Position numbers and translations under genes: made by a program. This document shows, piece by piece, positions 11,613-23,879 of a stretch of 64,000 nt of DNA (positions within the stretch are counted from its first letter, which is position 1; each line of letters opens with the position of its first letter). The notes beneath the pieces were generated by a model, which searched no databases, was not told the origin of the DNA, and saw only the letters and a list, made by a program, of their open reading frames with translations. Source of the stretch: Molossus alvarezi (lineage: Eukaryota; Chordata; Mammalia; Chiroptera; Molossidae); the NCBI GenBank assembly GCA_037176705.1, contig CM073887.1, forward strand, positions 86,624,348 through 86,688,347, in the 5' to 3' direction.

Positions 11613-12796
11613 ACTCATAGTCTTTCTATATTCCATTTGGACCAAGCCAGTAAATCCTGACATAGTCCAAGTTATAATGTTTTACCCCAGAGCACAATTT
11701 TGTTGAAACCCCAAATCACTGGCTTTGCTACTCCAGAGTTGCTAAAAATGCCCAAGGACTAGAGAAATGAATAAATTTTCCAATTTAGCCTCAGTGATTG
11801 TTGAGAATAGTGGCTGTCATTCTAAGGAATGCTGTGGGTTAGCACAGTGGATTGCCAAAGTTGGTAGCAAATTTCCTCCTTACACAGATAGTTACTGAGT
11901 TCATAAAACCTCCGGGGCAATACAATTTTTTACTTTGTTCCATGAGAGTAGAAGAGAGGAGAATTTTTTTGTGTGTGATAGAGGAAGGAAGGTAGCAATT
12001 ATATTATAATCAACTCTCAAAAAAACCAGTGGGCTGAGCTGACCCAGTGGAAGGGGTAGTACAAACCTATCTAGCAACCCTGAGCAGCAAGCTTTTTTCA
12101 GTGGATGGAAAATTTCATGACTTTCTTTTATAGATTATCAGCTTACTGAGTCCACTGTAACAAACACCTTAGGAAGAATTTATTGATAGCACAAAGCAAG
12201 CATACACAGAGGCACCAACTAAATGAGTTAGAAGGGAATCTGTTTTCGGTAATTCTGATGATTGTGCTTAGCTATTCAAATTGTCTGTAAAGTCAACCAA
12301 TTCAGAACAGAATTCCTATCTATTCTCTTCCCATCTGATTATTTGTTCAGTAATTATAGATGGCTGAGCTAATATGAACTCCTAACCATAAGAAATTTTA
12401 TTATGGCATATTACACATCAATTATAATTTACATTTTGCACTTTCAGTTTCCATTTTACTTTATAATTTTGAGTTTCCTGACTTCAGACTTTTATAAATT
12501 GAAGTACCTAATATATATAAGCAAAACTAGGACTGTCAGTAAACAAATAGAAGCAATTACACCAGTCACAATTTTTCTTATTACGTGCTCTTTTTTCTTT
12601 TCGTTCTCCTGTTGGAATATTTTGGTCTTTAATTATGCATAAATAAAATTAATGTGAAAAGAAAATTTACTCATATTTTAAGATAAGTTTTAATGAACAT
12701 TGAAATGTTTTCACGTCACAGTAGACCAATAAGAGGCAATTATTTGTTTTCTATATTTTTATTAGTCTTTTTATCAGCATAAAAGGACGAAGAAAA
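11612..12796. other. Unique AT-rich DNA, no gene seen
   Basis: No repeat or coding segment was recognised. The 79-codon frame at 12403-12642 is hydrophobic by composition and has no flanking signals. Confidence 0.45.
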
Positions 12797-12806
12797 TTTA
12801 GATATG

Positions 12807-14992
12807 TTTTATTTTTATTTATTTATGTTTTATGATTTTTTAAAAAATTTTGTTTTTATTGTTGAATGTATTACACATGTTCCTCATTTTTCCTCTACTG
12901 ACCCTCTCCTCCCCACTCCTCCCCCTCCTGCCTTTCCACATACTGTTGTCTGTGTCCATTGGTTATGCATATATACATATAAGTTTTTGATTTATCTCTT
13001 CCCACCCCCCAACCCCCTTTCCTTTGAGATTTGTCAGTCTAACAACCTATTTGTTCTTCTTAATCCCTTCACCTTTTTCACCCATTTCCCCAACCCACCT
13101 CCCATCTGGCAACCAACAAAATGTTCTCTGTATCTATGAGAATGCTTCTGTCCTGCCTATTCATTTTGTTTGTAAATTCCATTGTTGATAGATATGTATT
13201 CATTGTCATTTTGTTTGTTTATATATTTTATCTTTTTCTTCAAAAAGACTCTTCATCCTTTCATATAATAATGTGATAAACTCCTTTAATTTTTTCTTGT
13301 CTGAGAAACTCTTTATATAGCCATCAATTCTAAGTGAGAGCTTTGCAGGATAGAGTAATTGTGGTTGTAGGTTTTTGCTTTTCATCATTCTGAATAGTTC
13401 TTGCCACTCCCTTCTGGCCTGCAAAGTTTCTTTTGAGAAATCAGCTGACAGTCTTATGGGAACTCCCTTGTAGGTACCTAACTGCTTTTCTCTTGCTGCT
13501 TTTAAGATTCTCTCTTTGTCTTGAATATTTTGCATTTTGATGATGATATATCTTGGTGTGGGCCTCTTGGGGTTCATCTTATTTGGGATTTTCTGTGCTT
13601 CCTGGACTAGTATATCTGTATCCTTCATCAAGTTAGGAAAGTTTTCTGTCATTATTGTTTTGAATAGGATTTCGAATACTTGTTCTCTCTCTTCTTCTTT
13701 TGGCACCCCTAAGATGCAAATGTTGATACGCTTGAAGTTGCCCCAGAGGCTCCTTACACTATCCTCATTTTTTTGGATTCTTTTTTGTTTTTGCTGTTCT
13801 GATTGGGCATTTTTTGCTTCCTTATATTCCAAATCGATGGTTTGCTTCTTGACTTTACCTACTCTACAATTGAATCTGTGTAAATTATTCTTTATTTCAG
13901 TTAATGCCTCCTTCATTTCTGACTGTGCATCCTTCATTTCTGACTCCTCTTTTTTTATGCTCTAAAAACCTCACTAAGTTCACTATGGTACTCACTAAAT
14001 TCATTGAGCATCCTTATAAGCAGTATTTTGAACTCTGCATCTGTTAGGTTGCTTATCTCTATTTTGCTTAGTTCTTTTCCTAGAGTTTTGTTTTGTTCTG
14101 TCATTTGGAATCTGTTTCTTTGTCTCCTAATTTTTGCTGCCTCCCTGTGTTTGTTTCTATGTATTACTTAACAAGAGGTATGAGGCTACCTGAGACCAGT
14201 TGCTGCTTGTTTGAAAGAATTTAGGAAAACCTGAAGCAGGATCCAAGCCAGGCTAATCCTATGGTAAAGCAACTGGCATCAGCTTGGGTGGGCCTAAAAA
14301 TTTGGTGGGGCAGGGCCCCAGGGAATCACCAGGGTGGGGCAAACAGAGTGAACCAGGTTGCTGGAGTTCCAGATATGGCGCTGTCTGCTGCCCCAGGGAA
14401 GGGCTTACCAAAGGAACAAAGGCCTTTGATAGCACGTCTGTCCAGGAGAAAGCCCCTCTCCAGCCCTTGTTCCAATGCCAAACAACTCAGTACTTCCCTG
14501 TATGTCTCTGGTGCCTTTCAAGCTGCCTCCCCCATGCTGGAGCATGGAGGGTGCAAGTTCTAGTAAGTTCGTGCACAGGCCCTTTAAAAGGAGCTTCCTG
14601 GGGCTCCAGCTGTGTCAGCCTCCCCCAGCTTCAGTTCCTGCTGGTTTTTCCAGCCAGAAGTTATGGAGACTTCTCTTCCTGGCACTGAAACCCTGAACTG
14701 GGCACCTGTTATGGGATGGGGACCCCTTAGTTTTCAGGGAGGATCTTCCCAGCCGAGGAATCTTTCTAATTTTTTTCCGCCACACATGGGTGTGGGAGCA
14801 GCCCGTCTGCCTCCGCCCCTCCTACCAGTCTGGATGTGGCTGCTTCTTTAATTCCGTAGTTGTAGGACTTCCATTCAGCTTGATTTCAGGTGGTTTTGAA
14901 TGATGGTTGTTCTGTAGTTTAGTTGTAACTTTTATGTGGTTGTTGGAGAATGCGATACCACGTTTACTTACGCTGCCATCTTGACCGGAAGT
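12807..14992 (-). mobile_element. HAL1-C: half-L1 (ORF1-only) retrotransposon
   Basis: On the minus strand this copy has a 5'UTR beginning GACTTCCGGTCAAGATGGCA, one ORF1-like reading frame, a G-rich 3'UTR and an A-tail. There is no ORF2. HAL1-A and HAL1-B have the same layout, so the ORF1-only structure is original and not a truncation. An imperfect TSD is possible: TTAGATATG (12798-12806) and CTAGACATG (14993-15001). HAL1 elements are L1-derived non-autonomous retrotransposons known from mammals. Confidence 0.9.
13206..14150 (-). pseudogene. HAL1-C ORF1, broken
   Basis: The open part at 13937-13206 (243 codons) covers the end of the coiled coil (EALTEIKNNLHRFNCRVGKV), the RRM (LWGNFKRINICILGVPKEEE...[22 protein letters not shown]) and the C-terminal domain (GVPIRLSADFSKETLQARREWQ, LLYPAKLSLRIDGYIKSF). 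It ends YKQTK. The N-terminal 70 codons, up to about 14150, are interrupted by stops, and the expected ATG reads ATT. It is a dead copy of the protein that is intact in HAL1-A. Confidence 0.88.
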
Positions 14993-15664
14993 CTAGACAT
15001 GAATTTTAAATCATTAGGATTTAAGGATGTACTAGAACTTTGGCCTTTATGCATCTTCATTAGCATAATTAAGAAAAATGATATAAAATCTATGACTACA
15101 AAATATAACTAATCCAGTAGACCTGTGCACTTTAGCTGTGTTAACTGTGACTAGACACCTTGTATTCACATACACTGAAGTTGATGGAAATAGATGGCAT
15201 TATTCTTTGTTCCTTGTCTGAGGAAGGACTCTCTATTAAAATAATTATGTAAAACTGAAGAGAATTAAACAAAGCTTTAAAATTAGATAGAATACTTTCG
15301 GAAATTAAGAAAGAACGGAGCAAACTAAATTCCACATTAAATGGGATACATTGTTTTAAGGTTTTTGTTGTTGGTAGCCTAACAAACTAAATTAGAATGT
15401 CCTGAAGTTTTCTGTAAGTCAACACTTCTATGACATTCTTGCTTCTACCATCATATTTGGTGGTAGTCTCCTTACATGAATTGCATCTTTGTTGAAGAGT
15501 ATATTAAAAAGATGGAGTGCAGATACTGGGGGAAGGAACATAATGTCAAATAATTTAATTAATTAATGAAAAAATCTGATTGGCTAAAAAAGGAAAAAGC
15601 AAAATGATTAATCTGTGTTATTAATTGTTTATCAGTTGATTATGTTTGGTTTATTTAAATCCAG

Positions 15665-15732
15665 GCTGAAGAAGAAGAAAATGAGATAGAAGCTGAGAGG
15701 GATATAGAAGAATTTCTACCTCAAGAAAAGAG
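15665..15732 (+). CDS. Candidate internal coding exon
   Basis: A 68-bp segment follows a T-rich tract and an AG acceptor ('ttggtttatttaaatccag'). It ends at a strong donor, AAGAG/GTGAGT. One frame is open throughout and reads AEEEENEIEAERDIEEFLPQ, then EK, a strongly acidic stretch. The other forward frames and the surrounding AT-rich DNA show no comparable open segment. I do not recognise the protein. It starts in phase 0 and ends in phase 2 if the first codon is GCT. It could be an exon of a plus-strand host gene whose introns fill this window, or a cryptic exon. The flanks at 15002-15664 and 15733-17300 are AT-rich with no recognised repeats. Confidence 0.45.
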
Positions 15733-17303
15733 GTGAGTAAATACAGCAATGTTATATAACACCTGCAAAGGGAAATGGACACTTTTGCAGAGCCTAAGTG
15801 AGCCTAAAAAAATCTTACATTTTATATTATATTTTATTATGTGAAGTATATATTATATTTTACAAATATAAAGTATGCACTAAGATTTATAACTTATAAT
15901 ATATAGGAAAATAACCATAAGAGAAATGTGTATCATTGAGAGTATGTGCTCCTGAAGAAAACTTCAGTGACTATTTTGGTTGTTTCTATGCATAGACTGT
16001 GGTTTACCTTACAGCTTTTTTTTGTTTTTTAGTCAAACTCTCTATGCAAATTTTTGTGCTGTGTTTTCAGTTTGTCATTATAAAAGTGAAAGATTTTTAT
16101 GTTACTATAAATTTAATTAACATCTTTAATTCTTGCACAATATTTCCTTGAGGGTATCCATTAGGGTCATTGGTTATTTCATTCTTGTTTAGACTTTTTC
16201 TCATTTCACAAAAGTAAATAATGATATATAAGTATATAGGGTGAATTCATTGGTGTAAATGCCACAAAGTTTCCTGGTACACTTGTTCTTGACACTATTG
16301 TAATTGCTAATGAATGAAAGTACATATATTGATGTACTATTTAATATATAACTTTTTACTCTTGTTTATTTGTACAACTAAAGCATCAATGGTTAATTTC
16401 ATGATTAGTTCACCAGGGGCATTTCTTCCCTTATATATTTCTTATCTTGTTAAACTTTATAATTCATAGTCTGGTCTGTGTTTTCTCTATCAACTGATGA
16501 AGGAACACTTTTTACTTCCACATTTACACTTCTCAGTCACATGTATTCTGAGACTTTTCCCTGGGAAACCTTAGCTCATCTAATTTAACTGACATTGACT
16601 TCCAATCTCTTCCAGTTGCTAGTAGATTGAAATAATATTTGACATTTGATATTAATTGAGGTTCCCATTCTGCTCTGCGGCCTATAAAGTACATACAGAT
16701 AAATTCTTCTTAATCAACATGAACTGGGACTATTACAGATTTTAGTGTTTATAGTCAGATTTTCCAATTTTTTTCCCCAACAAGACAGAATAAAAATGGA
16801 AGCCATCTGTTTTGCTCTTCATCTCACTTTTAATTTTGTGTTGTTTTATTCAATTCTTTCTGGAAACAATCACCTACGATTGCTATTGGAATTAATGCTC
16901 CTATTAAACTTCTTTTCAAAATTTCAATTTCTTCATAGCTATTTTTGGGAACTTTGGTTTGGCCCCCTTAGGTGTGTATATTCATACTCATGAACATCTG
17001 TAGGAGATAAGGAGAAAAGAAGGGTCTCTTTGCTTGTGAAGAGTTTATGAAAAGTAATGTGTTCTTACAAGAACAATTTTTATGGTGCCTTTGAAATAAA
17101 CATTCCAGTGAAGTAGAAAGATCTTCAACAAAAAGCAACAAACAGATTAAATTTAGCAAATAAAACAGAGGTCAAGTCTAATTGCATTTAAATCCTAATT
17201 GCACCAGTGGCACCAGTGGCATTCCTTTGACACGTTGTGAAAGGCAGTGGGTGTCTGTTGCACAGATTGTTAGTTTTAATTTGTTCTAATGTGTTTGCAT
17301 TAC

Positions 17304-17394
17304 CAGTGGGTACAGAGGTGGCAAGGGAAACAGTTTCTGGAGGAAGAACAAATGGAGAAATGTGTCCCTTTCGGTGGCAGTCAGTTTGACATCT
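17304..17394 (-). CDS. Weak candidate exon, minus strand
   Basis: On the minus strand a good acceptor ('acatttcctcag') precedes an open 91-bp segment reading RCQTDCHRKGHISPF and ending in SVPTG. The donor CTG/GTAATG is poor. The open frame extends on both sides (87 codons, 17451-17188), which argues for a chance frame. I do not recognise the peptide. Confidence 0.15.
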
Positions 17395-19180
17395 CTGAGG
17401 AAATGTTTCTTGACAATAATTATAAGAAAAATACCAACATTTGATTTCCAAATGTTTGACAAAATATAAACTCTTGTATTTGCCAGGAAAATGGAATCAG
17501 TGGACCCTTTAATCTCAATATTTAATGCCGTCTCAAGAAAAGTTTATAAAGGAGAAAAATGTGTGAATTCTACCCCAAATAGGCTATAAAGTCGATCTAA
17601 CTAACAGACACACTGCATTTATCCAGATCTACATTATTGTTTTTCTGAAGTTTGGTGGCGAGGTGGGGTGGGGGGGTAGGGGATTATTTTTTAATCTTTC
17701 CTGCCTTTCACTTAACTCACTGAGTTTTTGTTGTTGTTTTTCTCTTTATTCTAGTTCTTTGGAAATTGTGCATTAAAAAAATCTAGTGATTACTAGAGAC
17801 AAACAGATTTTGATATTAATTTTATATCAAGGTAGCTTGAAGTTTTGAAATTTCCTAATAGTTCAATAAAATAGATTTTAACACATGGAACTAAAATTAC
17901 TGTCACCAATTCTTGGAATCTATTCTTTTTCCAAGTAAATGCTAATGAGAAGAGTGGCAGGAAGAAAAATGATCACAACAATTGGCAGATCTAGTTATTT
18001 TTCTAGCTTTTAAAGTTTATTTTAAACACGAAAGGCAAAATTATACACCAAAAGCAAGCACCACCCAAGCAATAAAGCACATTTAAAAAAATCTCAGTGA
18101 CATCAAGTCTTCTGTTATTTGATTTTATGCATCTTTGCCCCTTTGTCTTTATTTTTCTTCTCTTATATTTGATCATAACACATAAAAATGATATGCTAAC
18201 TGAATGCGAGTCATGATAAAGCTTTCTCCATAAACCAGAAATCATATAACATAATTCTGCAAAGTTTGTTTATTTTTTCTATATAATTAACATTTGAAAA
18301 TAAATTTTCATTTTTACCTTATAGGTAGGAAATGTTCAATTTGAAATTTTATTGCATCAGAAAATGAGCAATTAACAGATGTTTTATTTATCTAGTCAAT
18401 TTATAATTATTTAGTTGATTTTATGTTAGAAATATTGTCTGAGTAATCATAAATTCAGGTTTTGCTATGGCCAACATACTTGATAAGCTTTTATGCTTTG
18501 CAAGTGAGTTATTCAGAGCTCATCAACAGGCGCTCTTATAGTTCAGCTTTTCCTTCTGTCATTGTGATATAAAATTCAGCCACGGCCCTCCTTTGTTTTT
18601 AATACCATATTGGGTAATGGTTTTTTGTCGTAAAGAGACCTCGTAAAAAAAAAAGAAAAAATATCCAGAACATTTCAAGATGTCATTATTAATTCCACAT
18701 GATGAATATTTACTGCAATTGCTATTTAGATGTCTCAGAGGGTATTCAAATTAATTTGATGTGACATGGGGAGACTAGCAAACAGCATCAATTAAGCTTG
18801 GAAAAAACACTGATTAAAATAACTAAAATCAAACACAAGCCAAAAAAAGAAGGACAAGAAGGGTAATAACACTTTCTCACAAACTTGTTTTGGGAATTTC
18901 TACAAAAACATTTTGATCATTAGTCAGCATAGCAATGTTTTTCAGAATTTTTTGGATCGTTACATATTCACCCAATAAAATCATGCTTTTATTTGTTTTT
19001 AAAGTTGGTACATGATGACAGGTTTGTGCTTCTAGTTGGAATAATATTTTTTGGTGTCCATAGTCCTTCACTTCTTATTACAATCATTTATAATTATCAG
19101 GGAAGTACAAGGTAAATGAATGTGCCTTAAAAAAATTATGTTATGTAGAATCATACTGATACTGTTGTAATTAGATAGTT
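17395..19180. other. Unique DNA, no gene seen
   Basis: An AT-rich, repeat-poor stretch. A G-rich tract lies near 17655-17685 and a short A run near 18640. No supported coding or RNA gene was found. Confidence 0.45.
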
Positions 19181-19189
19181 ATTAATAAC

Positions 19190-19735
19190 AGGAAAAGAGC
19201 AAAGAGAAGTCCAGCCATTATAAGCACAAGTTCCCTGCAAAACACTGGGGGAAGGGGTCTGGACAAAGGGAAGACAGAAGCATGCCCAATACAGTTGGGT
19301 TGACATAGGGAAGGTGCTTGCTGTCAGTCACACCTGGGAACAGAGATCATTGGCCAGAATGGGCATGGCCACTGCAAGTTCATGAAGATTTGGTATATTT
19401 AAGCCCCTAAATAAAGGAATTTGATCTCTTGTGCTCTCGGCTGTATTGGGACTCATGACTCTGGGCTTGCAGGGCTCCTTTGCTCCTGCTTCCCTGCATT
19501 TGCCCTGGGCCATGTGAGCACATGCACAGTGGACTCATGGACTGTAACTAGCTTGATGCTGAACTGGACCCAGCTCCAACATGGACAGGAAACTATGGAC
19601 TTTGGCTTTACTTTTAGATTTACTGAAATCCCAGCTATACTTCTTCTATGACTGGACTAAGGGAAATGGAACTTTGGAAACCCAGGGGTGAATTCCATGG
19701 AAATAAAGCTTTCTACTATATCTCATCCTCTCATG
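19190..19735 (+). mobile_element. Possible solo LTR
   Basis: A moderately GC-rich block that contains 'gtatatttaagcccctaaataaagg' (TATA-like and AATAAA-like) near 19391-19420 and a second 'aataaagctttcta' near 19701. The spacing of promoter-like and polyadenylation-like signals fits a long terminal repeat, but the family is not recognised and the ends are not defined. Confidence 0.3.
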
Positions 19736-19877
19736 GGGCCTACTGAAGTGCTTATTCCAGTGGTACTCCATGAACCTCACTTCCACCAATAATAATACTT
19801 GGACATTTTGAAAATATATATTAATTGATAGGTATCAAATTGATATATATATTGAGTCAGTGCTAAAAAGGCAAATA

Positions 19878-20079
19878 AGTCTGGCCGGTGTGGCTCAGTG
19901 GTTAAGTGTCAACCCATGCACCAAGAGGTCTCCAGTTTGATTCCCAGTCAGGGCACATGCCCAGGTGGCAGGCTAATCCCCATTGAGGGTGTTCAGGAGG
20001 CAGTTGATCAATGTTTCTATCTCTCTCTCCTTCTCCCATTCTCTCTCTATAAAATCAATAAAGAAAACTATTTTTTAAA
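19878..20079 (+). mobile_element. Ves-related SINE (first of a pair)
   Basis: Head 'ctggccggtgtggctcagtgg', CT-rich middle and 'aaaatcaataaag' tail. Target copies AAAGGCAAATA (19867-19877) and AAAGGTAAATA (20080-20090) flank it. Confidence 0.9.
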
Positions 20080-20090
20080 AAAGGTAAATA

Positions 20091-20330
20091 GCCCTGGCCA
20101 GTTTGGCTTATTGGTTAGAGTGTTGGCCTGCAGACCAAAGAGTTGTGGGTTTGAATCCAGTCAAGGGCACGTGCCTTTGTTGTGGTTCAGTCCCCTGCTC
20201 TGGTCAGGGTCATGCGGGAGGGAACTAGTCGATGTATTTCTCTCACATAGATGTTTCTCTCTCTCTCCACCCCCTATTCTATCTGAAGATAAAGGGGAAA
20301 ATATTCTCAGGTGAGGATTAAAAAAAAAAA
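20091..20330 (+). mobile_element. Ves SINE (second of a pair)
   Basis: Starts GCCCTGGCCAGTTTGGCTTA and ends 'aggtgaggatta' plus an A run. It is flanked by AAAGGTAAATA (20080-20090) and AAAGGCAAATA (20331-20341), so it sits in the right-hand target copy of the first SINE. Confidence 0.93.
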
Positions 20331-20394
20331 AAAGGCAAATAAAATTGTGCCGCAGCTGCTTACAATTCAGGGCAAATGTTAGAAATGTGAAATT

Positions 20395-20545
20395 TTATTT
20401 TCAGCCATTCAATAAACAGTCCCTGAATATGTAGGAAAAGCTTGGCACTGTGTATACATTGGGACTAGAGAAATAAGAAGTCATGACTTCCATTCCTGAA
20501 GGGTTCAACATAAATGTAAGGAAATACAAATTTTAGTCCAAGTTA
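20395..20545 (+). repeat. L2 fragment
   Basis: The order 'cattcaataaacagtccctgaa...ttggcactgtgtatacattgggac...' follows the L2 3' region (attcaacaaatatttattgag...ggcactgtgctaggcactgggg). It is diverged. Confidence 0.5.
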
Positions 20546-20934
20546 GAAATTTTATATCACACTTCTATAGTCTCTTACATTTGCATAACTTCAATTTTAC
20601 TGCTCGAGCATCACAAATTAAACTGATTTCACCAAATTTTCATCAGGCAAACAAATATTATGATGATTTTATCCCAAATTCACCATGAATGGCTGATGAT
20701 TTGGAATTGGTAGATAAATTTAGAACACAGTCACCTAAAACCTTACCATATAAATAATGTGCGTACCTCTTGCAGAGATGCTGATTGGACCTGGAGAAAT
20801 TCCAAATCTGGAGTCAAGAGGCGTGAGTGGGTAGATGTGATCACATACTTTCCTGTCAGATATTGGGCAAGAGACCCGAATCACATTCTCAGAATATAGA
20901 AGCCTTCAGGATGGGACACTTGTCTTAAGCTTTA

Positions 20935-21475
20935 CAACTTTCCATATGTAAGATAGCATCACCTGCACATAATGACCATTTTACTCCCTCCTTTCTGATT
21001 TGGATGCCTTTTATTTCTTTGTCTTGCCTAATTGCTCTAGCTAGTATTTTCCATACTATGTTGAATAAGGGTAGTGAGAGTGAGAACCTTTGTCTTGTTC
21101 CTGATCTTAGAGGAAAGCTTTCAATATTTTACCACTAAGTATGATGATAGCTGTAGGTTTGTCATATATTGCCTTTGTTATGTTGAGGTATATTCCTCCC
21201 ATATCCAATTTGTTGAATTTTAATCATGAAAGTATATTTTATTTTATCATATGCTTTATCTACATCTATTGAGATGATCATATGATTTTTATCATTTATT
21301 CTATTAACGTGGTATATCACATTTATTGATTTGTGTATGTTGAACCATTGTTATTTCTCAGGGATAAATACCACTTGGTAATGGTATATGATTCTTTTAA
21401 TACTTTGTTGAATTCAGTTTGCTAATATTCGGTGAGAATTTTTACATCTGTATATCATTAGAGATATTGTGTGTT
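20935..21475 (-). mobile_element. Old L1 ORF2 fragment, antisense
   Basis: The reverse complement aligns to the reverse-transcriptase region of L1 ORF2. 'tctacatctattgagatgatcatatg' on the plus strand is the antisense of the D-A-E-K-A-F/Y-D segment. It is much more diverged than L1-1 to L1-5. Confidence 0.8.
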
Positions 21476-21825
21476 TTTTGTTGTTGTTGTTGTGTCCTTA
21501 TCGAGCTCAAGTGAGAATGAAGTAAATAAACTAATCAAGGTGGACCTCTGCCTCATTGGGCATTGAGGTAGAGAGAAGAAAACAAATCAGAGCCTAAGGA
21601 AATACCAAACTGAAAATTGAGAAAACAGAAAGAAAAGGCAGATGCATTTGGTGACCTTCCTAGTCATGTCATCTCTCACTTTACAATCTTAAAGGCCCTG
21701 TCTTGAGTATCTACTCCTCATCTACTTACCTAAAGGAATGTCAAATTACAGTAAAAATTCATCCTTTTTATTCAGAAGTAAACCTGTTGTGAAAACTAGT
21801 TTCACAATTGTTTAAGCAATTCAAG
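21476..21825. other. Unique DNA, no gene seen
   Basis: A (TTG)n tract near 21478-21494 follows the L1 fragment. The remaining sequence is not recognised. Confidence 0.4.
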
Positions 21826-21878
21826 ATCTCTCTCTCTCCCTCCCTAAAACAAAAGTCAATAAAAAAATTAAAAATAAA

Positions 21879-21917
<39 letters not shown>
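21826..21917 (+). repeat. SINE 3' remnant plus 35-nt poly-T
   Basis: CT-rich 'tctctctctctccctcccta' and 'aaagtcaataaaaaaatt' match the 3' part of a Ves-related SINE. An uninterrupted T run follows at 21883-21917. Confidence 0.6.
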
Positions 21918-21921
<4 letters not shown>

Positions 21922-22024
21922 TGCCTTGTAGAACAATGTAGAATCTCAGTTATTTTTATCTGATCAGTAAGTTGTCATTAAATATTTTTTCCAGAAAGTG
22001 GCTTCATCTGGTTTATTTTTTAAT

Positions 22025-22275
22025 AAGTTGACTACATCAGCTCTGTGGAAAATAAATCGAATAAGGGCAAAGGGAGACCAATGAACGGTCTATGACTGTA
22101 GTCTAGGCAAGAGTGATGGTGTCTTAGACCAAGGTTGTGGCTTTGGGGATGATTCCTAGATACTTTAGTTGAGAAACAAGGAACATAGTGGTGGTATTTA
22201 TTGAGATGGGGATACCAGGGAGGACCAGATTTAAATGGGAAGTAAAATAGAGTTTTAGTATTTAACATGTTATGC
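22025..22275 (+). repeat. L2 LINE 3' fragment
   Basis: The segment order 'gtagtctaggcaagagtgatggtgtcttagaccaaggttgtgg', 'gatgattcctagatac' and 'gtatttattgagatggggata' follows the L2 3' region. It ends near the typical 'ttttagtatttaacatgtta'. Confidence 0.7.
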
Positions 22276-22683
22276 TTGTCATGTGTGACGTTATATTTGA
22301 AAGTTATGAAGATTTTTTCTGTTTTTGTGGAAGAACAGTATTTGACTACAGTGATAGAAAAACATGCTTGAATGAGTTTACTCAGTCATCAAGAGTAGCC
22401 AATAATACTTTAGAAATAGAATTTACAATTTCCAGGTCACCAGAAAAAAAGTGTTAAGAAAACCTCATCTATATAACAAATAACATGCAAGGTGAAAGCA
22501 ACAAGAAAAAAGAAAATTATATTAAAAACATAAAATAAGGTGTAAAAATATATTCAAGCATATCAATAATTATCATAGATGCTATTTTGGTTGTTTATAA
22601 TTATATAAATCTTGGCAAAAATTCATGAGTGCAGTCATAGGGAAATTACTAGCAGTGGGATTGTATGTAAAAAATGTATGTGC

Positions 22684-23879
22684 GGAAAACAAGATGGCAA
22701 TGGGCAGGATCAGAGCAAGGGTAAGTGTGTGAGCAAGTGTGAGAGAGAGTGAGTGGATGTGAGTGTGGATGAGCAATTGTACAGCAATGCAGAGATGTAG
22801 GACAGATGGTTCAGGAGCTGTGGATGCGGAAGCAGCCAGCTACCACTGTGTGTTACTTAGCAGGGCACTTCTCCCTGCTCGGGGCTGGGTCCTCTCTGGG
22901 AGGAGGTGTCCAGGAGCAACTAGGCCCAGCAACCCACGGCCACCGGTGTAACTGGCACCATCAGATAAGAGGCCTCTGCTGTGCCAACACAGGCCAGCGC
23001 ACAGTAGGCACGCTGTCAAGGCACCTGTTTCTAGCAGCAGCAGCAAGGCTCAGAAGCTGAGCACCACCCCCACCAGCAGCAACGGCAGCAGCAGCAGCAA
23101 CAACACAAATCAGGCAGGAGTGGTCCCTGGGGACCCACATACCCCAGCAAAGCACCAGCCAGACCCACTCACCACAGCAACACCTACCACAACAGATAAA
23201 CACAGAGCTGCCAGCCATAAACCCTCTAGGACTCGCAGCAAATGAGAGGCACTAGTCAGATGGCCACACACCAGAACAGAATGGGAGGCATAGCACTCTT
23301 ATCTGCTACACACAGACCTGCCTGCCATCCCAACACACTTCAGCTGGCCCAGAACTGCCAGACTGCTAAAATGGTGAGATAAAGAAACAACCCCTAAATG
23401 AAAGGGGGGAAAAAAAGGAATCACAAGAAAAGGAACTACATGAAATGGAGGCAAACAGTTTGTCAGATAAAGAATTCAAAGAATGGTTTTAAGGTTGCTC
23501 AAACAACTTAACAAGAACTATAAGCAACCTAATGAGAACTACACCAGCATAAAAAAGAGATAGAAGCTATGAATAAAAATCATGTGGAAATGATGAATGA
23601 CATAACTGATATAAAAAATACCTTGAGCCCTGGCCGGTTTGGCTCAGCGGTTAGAGCATCCGCCTGCGGTCCGGAGAGACCCGGGTTCGGTTCCCGCTAA
23701 AGGCATGTACCTCGGTTGTAGTTTGTCCCCGGCCCTGCTTGGTCGTGCGGGTGGCAGCCACTCGATGTGTCCCTTTCACCTCGATGTTTCCCTCTCTCTC
23801 TCTCATCCTCTCTCTCCCTCCCACTCTATCTGTGCAAAAAATGTCCTCAGGTGAGGATTAAAAAAAAAAAAATACCTTG
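22684..23879 (+). mobile_element. Older-type L1 5' part (5'UTR and ORF1 start)
   Basis: The element begins GGAAAACAAGATGGCAATGG, followed by a 'gtgtgtgagcaagtgtgag' tract and a C/A/G-rich leader with CAG repeats (23035-23100). An ORF1 start follows at about 23372, ATGGTGAGATAAAG, already broken by TAA. ORF1-like sequence continues to 'gaatgacataactgatataaaaaataccttg' and then stops abruptly at the first bases of L1-2. The leader matches that of L1-3 (40366-40970), not the L1-1 type. A Ves SINE interrupts it. No continuation is seen on the far side of L1-2. Confidence 0.75.
23626..23866 (+). mobile_element. Ves SINE, little diverged
   Basis: Contains the canonical head AGCCCTGGCCGGTTTGGCTC, B-box GGTTCGGTTCC and 'aggtgaggatta' tail. 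A 13-bp TSD, AAAAAATACCTTG, lies at 23613-23625 and 23867-23879. Confidence 0.95.

Noticed and set aside
18877..19071. 64-codon minus-strand frame (MKDYGHQKILFQ...)
   Set aside because: It has protein-like composition but no splice sites, no recognised motif and no supporting context. It is likely chance.
22763..23218. Frames with Gln/Ala/Ser runs from CAG repeats
   Set aside because: They are part of the older L1 leader (22684 on), with several frames open at once.
23626..23700. tRNA gene-like A and B boxes
   Set aside because: They belong to the tRNA-derived head of a Ves SINE. No cloverleaf with a proper acceptor stem is evident. The same holds for the other SINE copies.
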